Positions 7,674 to 14,544 of a DNA stretch of 16,353 nt are shown here, one piece after another (the stretch's first letter is position 1; the number at the start of each line of letters is the position of its first letter). The stretch lies in assembly GCA_041595875.1 (NCBI GenBank), contig JBFHJN010000056.1, forward strand, positions 1-16,353, given 5' to 3'. The stretch comes from UBA2279 sp041595875 (GTDB lineage Bacteria > Actinomycetota > Coriobacteriia > Anaerosomatales > Anaerosomataceae). The notes under the pieces were generated by a model. It worked only from the letters and a program-made list of their open reading frames with translations, had not been told where the DNA came from and ran no database searches. The translations under genes were made by a program, and so were the position numbers.

Positions 7674-8408
7674 ATGAGCGAGATCAACCCCAACGACCTC
7701 GACGCATACCCGGCGTCTTTGCTCGAGCAGGTAGTAGGCGCTGAAGCGGAGTTCCTTGCCGGCGGACACGGACATGCCGAGAACACCGAGAGTGCGGTGC
7801 GCATCTTCCTGGAGTTCCTGCGCGGTTTCGAGTTCCTCAACCTCGACGTGCCCATGGTCACGGTGTTCGGTTCTGCCCGCTTCCCGGAGGGCCATCCGCA
7901 CTATGAGCTTGCGCGCGGCATGGGTAGAAGACTCGCCGAGGCGGGCTACTGCGTCATGACCGGTGGCGGCCCGGGGATCATGGAGGCTGCCAACCGCGGT
8001 GCCCAGGAGGCTGGCGGGCTGTCACTTGGCGCCAATATCCACCTCCCTCACGAGCAGGACCCCAATCCGTACCTGGACCGCGTTATGACGTTCGAGCACT
8101 TCTTCGTGCGCAAGGTGATGATGGTGAAGTACTCGCGGGCATTCGTCATCATGCCCGGGGGCTTCGGGACACTGGACGAGCTGTTCGAGGCTGTCACGCT
8201 CATCCAGACCGGAAAGATGGAGTCGTTCCCCGTGGTCGCGATGGGTACTGAGTTCTGGAGGCCCATGATGGAGTTCTTCACCGAGAAGCTGGTGACAGAG
8301 GGGACTATCTCTCCGGGTGATATCGACCTTGTCCATATGACCGATTCGTGCGAGGAAGCCGTCGAGTACATCAAGGCGCATCCGCACGGCAATCACTTCA
8401 GCGTATAG
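7674..8408 (+). CDS. LOG family protein (nucleoside-5'-monophosphate phosphoribohydrolase)
   Basis: This 244-residue protein carries the two LOG (TIGR00730) signatures: GGGPGIMEAANRG (97-109) and PGGFGTLDE (161-169), with the VFGSAR strand (64-69) that opens the Rossmann-like fold. LOG enzymes cleave adenosine-type nucleoside monophosphates, including cytokinin nucleotides, to free base and ribose 5-phosphate; in bacteria many act as general AMP/CMP nucleosidases. Compared with minimal LOG proteins (about 190 residues) it has about 55 extra N-terminal residues. ATG 7674 is chosen for AGGAGG at 7663-7668; GTG 7623 in the same frame has no ribosome binding site. It heads a co-directional series with HAD, EamA, PfkB and PsuG genes. 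It is divergent from the TipA-like regulator across 131 nt, which could link their control. Confidence 0.92.
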   Translation: MSEINPNDLDAYPASLLEQVVGAEAEFLAGGHGHAENTESAVRIFLEFLRGFEFLNLDVPMVTVFGSARFPEGHPHYELARGMGRRLAEAGYCVMTGGGPGIMEAANRGAQEAGGLSLGANIHLPHEQDPNPYLDRVMTFEHFFVRKVMMVKYSRAFVIMPGGFGTLDELFEAVTLIQTGKMESFPVVAMGTEFWRPMMEFFTEKLVTEGTISPGDIDLVHMTDSCEEAVEYIKAHPHGNHFSV

Positions 8409-8426
8409 AAGGTACAGGCGACGACA

Positions 8427-8897
8427 ATGCTGAGCATCGATATCCCCGGTCGGGGCGCCTTGCAGCTGGAGCACCTTGTCCTGGACGTGAACGGGACGCT
8501 CACGCTCGACGGTGAGGTGGTCGCGGGCGTATCTGAAGCGCTCACGGTTCTTTCCGGCGCCCTGCATGTGGTCGCCATCACTGCCGATACCCGTGGCAGG
8601 GCCGCAGAAATGGCCTCGGCCCTCGGAATCGATCTGCATATCATCGAGAGGGGAGCCGAGGCGGGGCAGAAGCTCGCGTTCGTTCGTGAGCTGGGCGCCG
8701 CCGGGGTAGTGGCTATCGGCAACGGAGCCAACGACGCCGCGATGCTGCGTGAGGCGGCGCTGGGCGTCTGCGTGATAGCAGGTGAGGGCGCCTCAGCCGA
8801 GGCGGTACGCGCAGCTGATGTGATGACGACAGGGATCGAGCAGGCCCTTGGACTGCTGCAACATCCCACCCGACTCGTTGCGACCATGAGGCACTGA
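8427..8897 (+). CDS. Soluble HAD-superfamily protein, P-type-ATPase-like
   Basis: The 156-residue protein is a HAD fold without a clear cap domain. Motif I is LDVNGTLT with Asp20 as the predicted phosphorylated residue, motif II lies near ITADT, and motif III/IV is GNGANDAAML (98-107) with Asn102-Asp103 for magnesium. It resembles the 'soluble P-type ATPase' group of HAD proteins and matches the phosphorylation domain of P-type ATPases more than sugar phosphatases. Asn22 replaces the usual second Asp of DxDxT, and Asn99 replaces the first Asp of GDGxND. From memory this is typical of this small group, whose substrate is not known. The start is ATG 8427, 18 nt after the LOG stop, with only a weak ribosome binding site. 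The EamA gene follows after 3 nt, so co-expression is likely. Confidence 0.8.
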   Translation: MLSIDIPGRGALQLEHLVLDVNGTLTLDGEVVAGVSEALTVLSGALHVVAITADTRGRAAEMASALGIDLHIIERGAEAGQKLAFVRELGAAGVVAIGNGANDAAMLREAALGVCVIAGEGASAEAVRAADVMTTGIEQALGLLQHPTRLVATMRH

Positions 8898-8900
8898 CAC

Positions 8901-9749
8901 ATGCTGACACCCGTTCTCGCGATCCTCACCTCGCTCGGCTTTGGTGCATCCGACTTCTTCGGCGGCCTTGCGAGCCGTCGCGAGTCGCCGGTGAAGGTCA
9001 CAGCCAATGCCCACGTCCTGGAGATAGGGCTGTTCGCGCTTGTGTTGCTCTTCAGCCCGGGCGCTCACTTCGTCACGGCCGATCTGGGCTGGGGTGCGGT
9101 CGCCGGGGTCGTGGGAGGCGTGGGTGTCTCGGCGCTCTATGCTGCGCTGGCCTCCGGGCGTATGGGAGTGGTTGCGCCCATCACTGCGGGCTTGTCCGGC
9201 TCGGTCCCCGCTCTCTATGACCTGCTCAGCGGCACACGCGTGGGGCCGCTTTCCGTCGCGGGCCTGGCGCTTGCCGTCATAGCTGTGGTCGTCGTCAGCC
9301 TTGCGCCCGGTCATGAGGAGGACGAGGGACGCACGATGTCGGCGAGGTCGCTGGGGCTCTCTGTCCTGGCCGGGGTGTGCTTCGGGACGGGCTTTATCGC
9401 CCTGTCGTTCACTACTCCGGGATCCGGTTTCTGGCCGCTTCTTGTCGCGCGCGTCACATCCGCTGTGATGCTGCTCGCCCTGGCTGCCGTCTTGGGCCGC
9501 GGACTGGTCGCCGACAAGGCCGCACGATCGCCCATCATTGCCGCCGCGGTGTTCGAGGCCTTCGCCAACGTCACCATCCTTCTCGCGATCCGGATCGGTC
9601 CGCTGGCGGTCGCAACGGTCCTGGGCTCCATGTTCCCTGTGGTGGTGCTGCTTCTTGCCCGTATCTTCCTGGGCGAGAGACTCCGCTGGATGCAACGGGC
9701 GGGAGTCGCTTTGGCTTTGATCGCGGTGGTGCTGACGGCGATACCCTGA
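8901..9749 (+). CDS. EamA/DMT-superfamily transporter
   Basis: The 282-residue product is almost entirely hydrophobic, with about ten membrane helices in two repeated EamA halves (about 3-135 and 150-280). A polar loop near residues 137-150 (PGHEEDEGR) joins them. The first half opens with a GFGASDFFGG segment and the second half with an LAGVCFGTGFIALSF segment, as in DMT permeases. It should move a small metabolite across the cytoplasmic membrane; the substrate cannot be read from the sequence. ATG 8901 lies 3 nt after the HAD stop with GAGG at 8888-8891, suggesting translational coupling. Because PsuK and PsuG follow 70 nt later, nucleoside or pseudouridine transport is a possible but unproven job. 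Confidence 0.88.
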   Translation: MLTPVLAILTSLGFGASDFFGGLASRRESPVKVTANAHVLEIGLFALVLLFSPGAHFVTADLGWGAVAGVVGGVGVSALYAALASGRMGVVAPITAGLSGSVPALYDLLSGTRVGPLSVAGLALAVIAVVVVSLAPGHEEDEGRTMSARSLGLSVLAGVCFGTGFIALSFTTPGSGFWPLLVARVTSAVMLLALAAVLGRGLVADKAARSPIIAAAVFEAFANVTILLAIRIGPLAVATVLGSMFPVVVLLLARIFLGERLRWMQRAGVALALIAVVLTAIP

Positions 9750-9819
9750 GGGCGCCAGCCTGCGCTTCATGCCCACCGGTGTCCATCAGCGGGTATGACT
9801 TCCGAGAGGAGATGTGACC

Positions 9820-10746
9820 ATGGCAAGACGCATCGTGGTGATTGGCGGCGCTAATACCGACATCATCGGCCTGCCCGATTCCGCTCTTCTCCCGCATGAC
9901 TCCAACCCCGGGCATGTACGCATGGGTCACGGCGGAGTAGGTCGCAATATCGCCGAGAACCTCGCCAGGCTGGGCGTGGATGTGAGCCTGGTGACCGCGG
10001 TAGGCGACGACGCGTCGGGCCTGGCGCTGATCGAGGCCTGTGAAGCAATGGGGATCAGCACCTCGGGATCGCTGGTCGTCCCGGGCGCGAGCTCTTCCAG
10101 CTACCTGGCCATCATGGATGCCGAACACGACCTTGAGGTCGCCATAAACGACATGCGTGTCCTGGAGCATCTCACGCCTCAATACCTCGACCAGGTAGCG
10201 GTGAGGCTCGGCAATCCCGCGCTGGTGGTCTTTGACACCAACCTGCCGCAGGTCACGCTCGAGCACGGGTCGACACTGTGGCCCGGAGCCCGCAAGCTCC
10301 TCGATCCCGTCTCGGCCCCCAAAGCGGTCAAGGCCGCTGGTATTCTCGGCAGGCTGGATGTGTTGAAAGCCAACGAGCTGGAGGCGTCCGTCCTGGCGGG
10401 TGCGTCCATGCACACTCAAGACGGGCTCCACAAGGGGATCGATGTGTTGCTCGACGCCGGTATCCGCGAGGTGTTCATCAGCATGGGCGAGCGGGGAGTG
10501 TACTGCGCGAACTCCGCCGACAGGTTCGCGGTCAGCGCCCCGCATGTCGCCATTGCCAACACCACCGGGGCCGGGGACGCCTTCGCGGCGGGCATCGCGT
10601 ACGCGACTCTGGAAGGAATGGGGCTCCGGGACGCCGCGGAGTTCGCATCGGCGGTTGCGGGTATCACACTGGTTACTGAGAGGACGGTCAGTCAGGCTTT
10701 GACTGCCGAAGCTGCACACTTGCAAGCAGAGAGGCGGACACAGTGA
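9820..10746 (+). CDS. psuK: PfkB-family kinase, probable pseudouridine kinase
   Basis: The 308-residue protein is a ribokinase/PfkB sugar kinase. The N-terminal signature region is GGANTD (9-14) and GHGGVGRNIAENLARLG. The C-terminal signature is NTTGAGDAFAAG (247-258), in which Asp253 is the catalytic base and GAG forms the anion hole. PfkB kinases phosphorylate sugars or nucleosides; the 4-nt overlap (GTGA) with psuG directly downstream points to pseudouridine as the substrate, giving pseudouridine 5'-phosphate. Length agrees with E. coli PsuK (about 310). ATG 9820 is 8 nt after AGGAG, while the alternative GTG 9814 is only 2 nt away, so 9820 is preferred. Without the neighbour one could only say 'PfkB family sugar kinase'. 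Confidence 0.88.
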   Translation: MARRIVVIGGANTDIIGLPDSALLPHDSNPGHVRMGHGGVGRNIAENLARLGVDVSLVTAVGDDASGLALIEACEAMGISTSGSLVVPGASSSSYLAIMDAEHDLEVAINDMRVLEHLTPQYLDQVAVRLGNPALVVFDTNLPQVTLEHGSTLWPGARKLLDPVSAPKAVKAAGILGRLDVLKANELEASVLAGASMHTQDGLHKGIDVLLDAGIREVFISMGERGVYCANSADRFAVSAPHVAIANTTGAGDAFAAGIAYATLEGMGLRDAAEFASAVAGITLVTERTVSQALTAEAAHLQAERRTQ

Positions 10747-11645
10747 ATATGAGTATCGACATCGCGCCGTCGGTGGCCGAGGCCCTGGCGACGGGAGCCC
10801 CCGTTGTTGCGCTGGAATCCACCATCATCTCGCACGGCTTCCCGTATCCGGCCAACGTCGAGTGTGCCCGCGAGGCACAGCGGGTGGCGCGCGAGGAGGG
10901 TGCCGTCCCGGCTACGGTCGCTATCCTCAATGGTCGCCCCACTGTCGGCCTCACCGATGAGCAGATCGAGCATCTGGGAACCGCGCAGGGGATCGCAAAG
11001 GCGAGCCGTCGGGATATCGCCATGCTCGCTTCGCGTGGCGCGGACGGCGCAACCACCGTGGCGGGCACGATGCTCATCTCGGCTATGGCGGGGATCCGCG
11101 TCTTCGCAACGGGCGGCATCGGCGGCGTGCATCGCGGCGCGGGGGAGAGCTTCGACATATCAGCCGACCTCATCGAGCTTTCGCGCACCGATGTCACGGT
11201 CGTCTGCGCGGGGGCGAAGTCGATCCTCGATATCGGTCTGACCCTGGAGTATCTGGAGACACACGGCGTCCCCGTGGTGGGATATCGCACAGACGAGTTC
11301 CCCGCGTTCTATACGCGAACAAGCGGTTTCGGCGTGGACGCGCGGGTGGAATCTGCCGAGGAGATCGCCGCGTTCATGCGCGCGAAGCGCGGGCTCGCTC
11401 TTGGAGGCGGGGCGGTGGTCGCCAACCCCATACCACAGGAGCACGAACTCGACCCGGAGATGCTTGATGGCGTCATCGCGTCGGCGTTGGCCGAGGCGGA
11501 CGAGGCCGGAGTACACGGCAAGGAGGTCACGCCGTTTTTGCTGGCGCGCATCCATGAGCTGACCGGCGGGGCGAGCGAGGAAGCGAACAAGCAGCTTGTC
11601 TACTCCAACGTGCGGCTGGCAGCGCAGGTCGCACGCGCGCTCTAG
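10743..11645 (+). CDS. psuG: Pseudouridine-5'-phosphate glycosidase
   Basis: The 300-residue enzyme breaks the C-C glycosidic bond of pseudouridine 5'-phosphate to uracil and ribose 5-phosphate (reversibly). Family blocks are all present: ALESTIISHG (23-32), PATVAILNG (56-64), TGGIGGVHRG (123-132), CAGAKSILDIG (155-165) and ANPIP near residue 222. Glu25, Lys86 and Lys159 match the catalytic Glu and two Lys known from the E. coli enzyme, the second Lys forming the Schiff base. The GTG start at 10743 overlaps the kinase stop by 4 nt, with GAGAGG at 10729-10734; ATG 10749 is a weaker option. Kinase and glycosidase together make a complete pseudouridine salvage pathway. The stop codon is shared with the convergent gene through the palindrome CTAG. 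Confidence 0.97.
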   Translation: MNMSIDIAPSVAEALATGAPVVALESTIISHGFPYPANVECAREAQRVAREEGAVPATVAILNGRPTVGLTDEQIEHLGTAQGIAKASRRDIAMLASRGADGATTVAGTMLISAMAGIRVFATGGIGGVHRGAGESFDISADLIELSRTDVTVVCAGAKSILDIGLTLEYLETHGVPVVGYRTDEFPAFYTRTSGFGVDARVESAEEIAAFMRAKRGLALGGGAVVANPIPQEHELDPEMLDGVIASALAEADEAGVHGKEVTPFLLARIHELTGGASEEANKQLVYSNVRLAAQVARAL

Positions 11646-11875
11646 TGCTTGCGCTTCCCGCCCACGCAGCGAGGTGAGACGCACACGCTGCACGATCCCA
11701 TACACATGGCGATAGGCATGCCACACGCCGTGCACCTGAACCTGTGGGGGACAAGGGGGGCACCGCAGCGCTCGCACAGCCCCAGGTCTTCGGAGGGTTC
11801 GGCCCACGTGTCTTCGAGCAAGATGCTCGGGTCCGAGACCTCGTAGCGTTCGTGGGTGTTGTTGTCAGAGCTCAT
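11642..11875 (-). CDS. Small cysteine-rich zinc-ribbon-like protein
   Basis: This 77-residue protein is not one I recognise by name. An acidic N-terminal half (about residues 1-32) is followed by a Cys-rich half: CERCG (34-38) and CTACG (48-52) form a likely zinc ribbon, and four more cysteines at 58, 62, 65 and 70 could bind a second metal. It ends in a basic GGKRKH tail. There is no Shine-Dalgarno sequence; a -10-like TAAGCT ends exactly 6 nt before ATG 11875, so translation is probably leaderless. Its stop codon is the reverse reading of the same CTAG that ends psuG. The Cys spacing and the match to local promoter structure make it a likely real gene; a role in nucleic-acid or metal binding is a guess. 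Confidence 0.65.
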   Translation of the reverse strand: MSSDNNTHERYEVSDPSILLEDTWAEPSEDLGLCERCGAPLVPHRFRCTACGMPIAMCMGSCSVCVSPRCVGGKRKH

Positions 11876-11881
11876 ACCGGA

Positions 11882-11887
11882 AGCTTA
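11882..11887 (-). promoter_or_regulatory. -10 element of a probable leaderless transcript
   Basis: Minus-strand TAAGCT fits the TANNNT consensus and ends 6 nt before the start codon of the small Cys-rich gene, so transcription would begin at or next to the ATG. No -35 match was found, and no Shine-Dalgarno site lies upstream of the ATG. Confidence 0.45.
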
Positions 11888-11936
11888 GCAAAGATCACGC
11901 CAGACGGTGGTTGCAACGCCTTGAGCTGCTCGCACA

Positions 11937-12719
11937 TCACCAGAGGCGATAGACCCCGCCGCGACTCTCGACCTGCGCCGGGATCTCGAACAGTGCCGAG
12001 AGGCGCTCATCTGTCAGCATCTCGTCTTTGCGACCGTCCGCGAACACACGTCCGTTCTTGAGCATGATGACCCGATCGACCTCCGGCACGATGTCTTCGA
12101 TATGGTGCGTGATCAACACGAGCCCCCGTCCGGCTTTCAGGAGCGCGCGGAGCGTCCGTAGGAAGTGGTAGCTGGCGTTGGCGTCCAGGCCGTCGCAGGG
12201 CTCATCAAGCACGAGCGTGGGCGGGTCGAACACCAGGGCGCGTGCGATAAGCACCCGGCGGGCCTCGCCGGTGGAGAGCACGTTCATCGTTTGCCCGGCG
12301 AGGCGCGTGATCTCAAGCTCGGTCATCAGCGCGGTGACACGATCGCGCATGGCGGGTGTGACGTCCGCGCGACGATACAGCCCTACCGACCCGAAGTACC
12401 CCGACATGACCGCGTCGGTCACTTCCACCCTGCGGTCGTAGTCCTCCTGGAGCGAATCCGATACGACACCGAAGAGCTTGCGTGCCTCGAACAGATCCCA
12501 GTGCTCGCGTCCGCGTAGCAGCATCGCCGGGGTGTCGCCCGCAAGCGGGAGGATGTCGCGCGTGAGGAGCTTGAGCAGCGTCGACTTCCCTGCGCCGTTG
12601 GGGCCCAGAATCGCGATACGCTCTCCCTCGCGGACGGCCAGATCCGCGATGTCCAGGATGGTCTTCCCATCTCGCACAACGCGGGCGTCGTTCAGTTGGA
12701 GTAGTGGCTGGGAGTTCAT
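11937..12719 (-). CDS. ABC-type ATPase without adjacent permease (ModF/YlmA-like)
   Basis: The 260-residue ATPase has Walker A GPNGAGKST (39-47), a Q-loop region, the variant signature LSTGEARR, Walker B TLVLDEPCDGLD and an H-loop ITHH. The LSTGE signature with DEPCDGLD resembles the soluble ModF/YlmA group, which is involved in molybdate-linked or unknown functions. It also resembles ATPases that pair with distant permeases. No permease gene lies nearby. ATG 12719 is preferred; the frame extends to ATG 12767, but the extra 16 residues lack family character. There is no Shine-Dalgarno site; TACGAT ends 6 nt before the ATG, which suggests a leaderless mRNA. Neighbours on the same strand are two zinc-ribbon proteins. 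Confidence 0.87.
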   Translation of the reverse strand: MNSQPLLQLNDARVVRDGKTILDIADLAVREGERIAILGPNGAGKSTLLKLLTRDILPLAGDTPAMLLRGREHWDLFEARKLFGVVSDSLQEDYDRRVEVTDAVMSGYFGSVGLYRRADVTPAMRDRVTALMTELEITRLAGQTMNVLSTGEARRVLIARALVFDPPTLVLDEPCDGLDANASYHFLRTLRALLKAGRGLVLITHHIEDIVPEVDRVIMLKNGRVFADGRKDEMLTDERLSALFEIPAQVESRGGVYRLW

Positions 12720-12725
12720 CGTGCC

Positions 12726-12731
12726 ATCGTA
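12726..12731 (-). promoter_or_regulatory. -10 element of a probable leaderless ABC ATPase transcript
   Basis: Minus-strand TACGAT lies 6 nt before ATG 12719, the same spacing as at the small Cys-rich gene. It is in the 59-nt gap after the zinc-ribbon/PH gene. A -35 match is not evident. Confidence 0.45.
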
Positions 12732-12778
12732 GCCCAGACCGACTCGCCCCGCACGCATGTGGCCCACGGGGCGTGGCG

Positions 12779-13456
12779 CTAGATGAGCCCCGCCTCGATG
12801 AACGCCTGCCGGGTGGAGTTCGTGCTTCCGCCGGACAGCTCGAGGGAGTACTTCTGGTCTGCCGTCTTGATGGTCACCCGATCCGGCGTGCTTGCGGTAT
12901 CGCTGTCGCCCACCATCCCCACCTTGTACTTCACCTTCTGGATCTGCGAGATGTCCAGCGCCCAGTTGCCGGGTGTCTCGGCCAGTACCTGTGCCGGGTC
13001 CATCTCAAGGTAGCGGTCAGCCAGATTGAAGCCGGAAGCGATCTGGGCGCCCCATTGCTTGAAGAACCCGCCGCCCTCGGCCTTCGCCTTATCGCGCGCC
13101 TCGTTCACATGCTGCTTCATCATCTCTTGTGTGGACTGAGCGAACAGGATGCGGTGGTTGGTCATCACCAGCGTGTAGGTCACGCGCTTGATGAGCCCTG
13201 CCTTCATGCGGAGGCCCGCGGCCGCCGAGACGACCCGTTCACCAGTTTGGTCGGGTATCGGTGCCATCGCAGGTTCGGGCGCCGTTGCCGGTGCGGGTGC
13301 GGCCTGTGGCGCAGGCGCCGGTGCAGGCGGAACCTGCGGTGCGGAGGCTGCTGTGGAGACGACGGGGAGTTGGGTGCCGCAGGAGGTGCAGAACGCTGTG
13401 TCGGGCTGAGTGGGAGCGCCACATTGGGTGCAGAAGCGATTCGGTGCAGTGTCCAC
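12779..13456 (-). CDS. Zinc-ribbon protein with PH-like C-terminal domain
   Basis: The 225-residue product starts with a short zinc ribbon, FCTQCG then FCTSCG (Cys 9, 12, 23, 26). A low-complexity Ala/Pro linker (about 35-75) and a C-terminal domain of about 145 residues follow. The C-terminal domain reads like a bacterial PH-type fold: a strand-rich start with VTYTLVMTNHRILFAQ, a long charged helix insert (KQHVNEARDKAKAEGGG), then strands and a closing helix. Such proteins are usually cytosolic or membrane-associated and of unknown role. GTG 13456 is chosen because AGGGGGA precedes it by about 5 nt; the frame runs open to ATG 13549, but those 31 residues look non-coding. A -10-like TAGGAT lies at 13505-13500 on the same strand. 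It is divergent from the hydrolase at 13542. Confidence 0.75.
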   Translation of the reverse strand: MDTAPNRFCTQCGAPTQPDTAFCTSCGTQLPVVSTAASAPQVPPAPAPAPQAAPAPATAPEPAMAPIPDQTGERVVSAAAGLRMKAGLIKRVTYTLVMTNHRILFAQSTQEMMKQHVNEARDKAKAEGGGFFKQWGAQIASGFNLADRYLEMDPAQVLAETPGNWALDISQIQKVKYKVGMVGDSDTASTPDRVTIKTADQKYSLELSGGSTNSTRQAFIEAGLI

Positions 13457-13541
13457 GGTTCCCCCTTGGATTCGCCGGGCATATGCTGGGTCCAAGTGTA
13501 TCCTAAACCCGGGGTGTTCCAGGAGCCCGATGGAGGCGAAG

Positions 13542-14291
13542 ATGAGCAAGATCGAAACCGCGCATCACTGGTGGGCGACGTCGTTGCGTGTGATCGCTGC
13601 CGTCGTGCTACTGGCGGTGCTCGGCTTCGTCGTCTGGGCTGAGACGCCACTGGGCCCGGCTCCCGAGGCGCTTGAGGCGCTGCGCAGTTCCGGCGGTATC
13701 GTGGTCACTGATACCGACAGCGGTCTTCACTTCGCTCCGGAGGGCGATCGTAGCGGTGCCGGGATCGTCTTCTACCCGGGTGGGCGAGTGGACTATCGCT
13801 CCTATGCTCCACTTGCACGTGCGCTCGCCGAAGACGGCCACGTGGTGGTCATCGTGCGAATGCCTCTGAACCTTGCGGTGTTCGGAATCAACCGGGCCTC
13901 GGAGGCGATGAGCTCAGACGATGACGTGGAGCGCTGGTTTTTAGCCGGTCATTCACTTGGTGGCGCCATGGCATGTGTCTTTGCCGCGGACAACCCCGAG
14001 ACCATCGCGGGCCTGTGCCTGCTCGCATCCTATCCGCCCGATTCTTCGGACCTGAGCGACAGTGGCATCCCCGTGATCTCGATCCGCGGCACAGAAGACG
14101 GCGGGGATCTTGAGAAGTGGCAGAGCGCTGCCCGTCTGCTGCCGGCGGATACCGTGTTCCTGGAGCTGCAGGGCGCGAACCACGCTCAGTTCGGAGCGTA
14201 CGGTGAACAGCCGGGCGATGGCGTGGCGGCCATATCGGCTGCCCAGCAACTTGAGGCGACGGTCGCGTTCGTAGAGACGCTTGTGCGGTAA
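13542..14291 (+). CDS. Membrane-anchored alpha/beta hydrolase
   Basis: The 249-residue protein has an N-terminal hydrophobic anchor or uncleaved signal (about residues 16-33), then an alpha/beta-hydrolase domain like the Abhydrolase_5 group. The nucleophile elbow is GHSLGG with Ser138. Asp186 (RGTEDGGD) and His214 (GANHAQFG) complete the triad in the right order and spacing. The YPGGRVDYRSYAPLARAL segment supplies the oxyanion region after strand 3. The catalytic domain should face outside the cytoplasm. Substrate is unknown; esterase or lipase activity is typical. ATG 13542 follows GGAGG at 13532-13536 by 5 nt; ATG 13530, behind AGGAG, is also possible and adds four residues. It appears to be a single-gene unit, with no terminator visible after it. 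Confidence 0.88.
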   Translation: MSKIETAHHWWATSLRVIAAVVLLAVLGFVVWAETPLGPAPEALEALRSSGGIVVTDTDSGLHFAPEGDRSGAGIVFYPGGRVDYRSYAPLARALAEDGHVVVIVRMPLNLAVFGINRASEAMSSDDDVERWFLAGHSLGGAMACVFAADNPETIAGLCLLASYPPDSSDLSDSGIPVISIRGTEDGGDLEKWQSAARLLPADTVFLELQGANHAQFGAYGEQPGDGVAAISAAQQLEATVAFVETLVR

Positions 14292-14317
14292 GCGGTCCAC
14301 GCCGTCCATCGAGTTTG

Positions 14318-14347
14318 TTCGCCAATTCACGAAAACCTTGTTATGAT
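14318..14347 (+). promoter_or_regulatory. Possible promoter of the cytochrome operon
   Basis: An AT-richer patch after the hydrolase gene holds a good -10, TATGAT (14342-14347), with a weak -35-like TTCGCC (14318-14323) 18 nt upstream. Transcription from here would give a leader of about 190 nt before the tetraheme cytochrome. A second -10-like CATAGT lies at 14353-14358. Confidence 0.35.
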
Positions 14348-14424
14348 GTCAGCATAGTTAAGCTGTCCTCATACAAAAGCAGTCTCCTAAAGTAGCTATC
14401 ATAGCCTGCCGATACAGCCCAGGG

Positions 14425-14464
14425 ACCTGGAAAGCGTGTTTCTAGGTGAGCCGACCTGGAGGAG
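14425..14464 (+). other. Two mutually exclusive hairpins in the cytochrome operon leader
   Basis: TTTCTAGGT (14439-14447) can pair with upstream ACCTGGAAA (14425-14433; 9 bp, one G-U, loop GCGTG). Its CTAGGT part can instead pair with downstream ACCTGG (14454-14459; 6 bp, one G-U, loop GAGCCG). The word GACCTGG occurs at both 14424-14430 and 14453-14459. The second copy runs into GGAGGAG (14458-14464), which is not near a start codon. I could not match this leader to a known riboswitch, including the c-di-GMP-I class that often precedes cytochrome genes. Nothing else clear was seen in the 253-nt gap at 14292-14544. Confidence 0.4.
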
Positions 14465-14544
14465 CTGGATCAGGCGACCATTACAATCGGAAGTGCTTCG
14501 TTCGGGCATTCGTCCGTGCTGAGCTGGGGATTTGAAGGGAGTTG

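Noticed and set aside
9571..10725. Long minus-strand open frame opposite the EamA and PfkB genes
   Set aside because: It spans two well-identified genes and their gap, and its translation matches no family; it is a GC-driven shadow.
13410..13541. N-terminal extension of the alpha/beta hydrolase to 13410
   Set aside because: It would overlap the divergent zinc-ribbon gene start and lacks coding character; ribosome binding sites favour ATG 13542 or 13530.
14355..14540. c-di-GMP-I, cobalamin or TPP riboswitch in the cytochrome leader
   Set aside because: I looked for their conserved core words by eye and found no match; only generic hairpins are supported.
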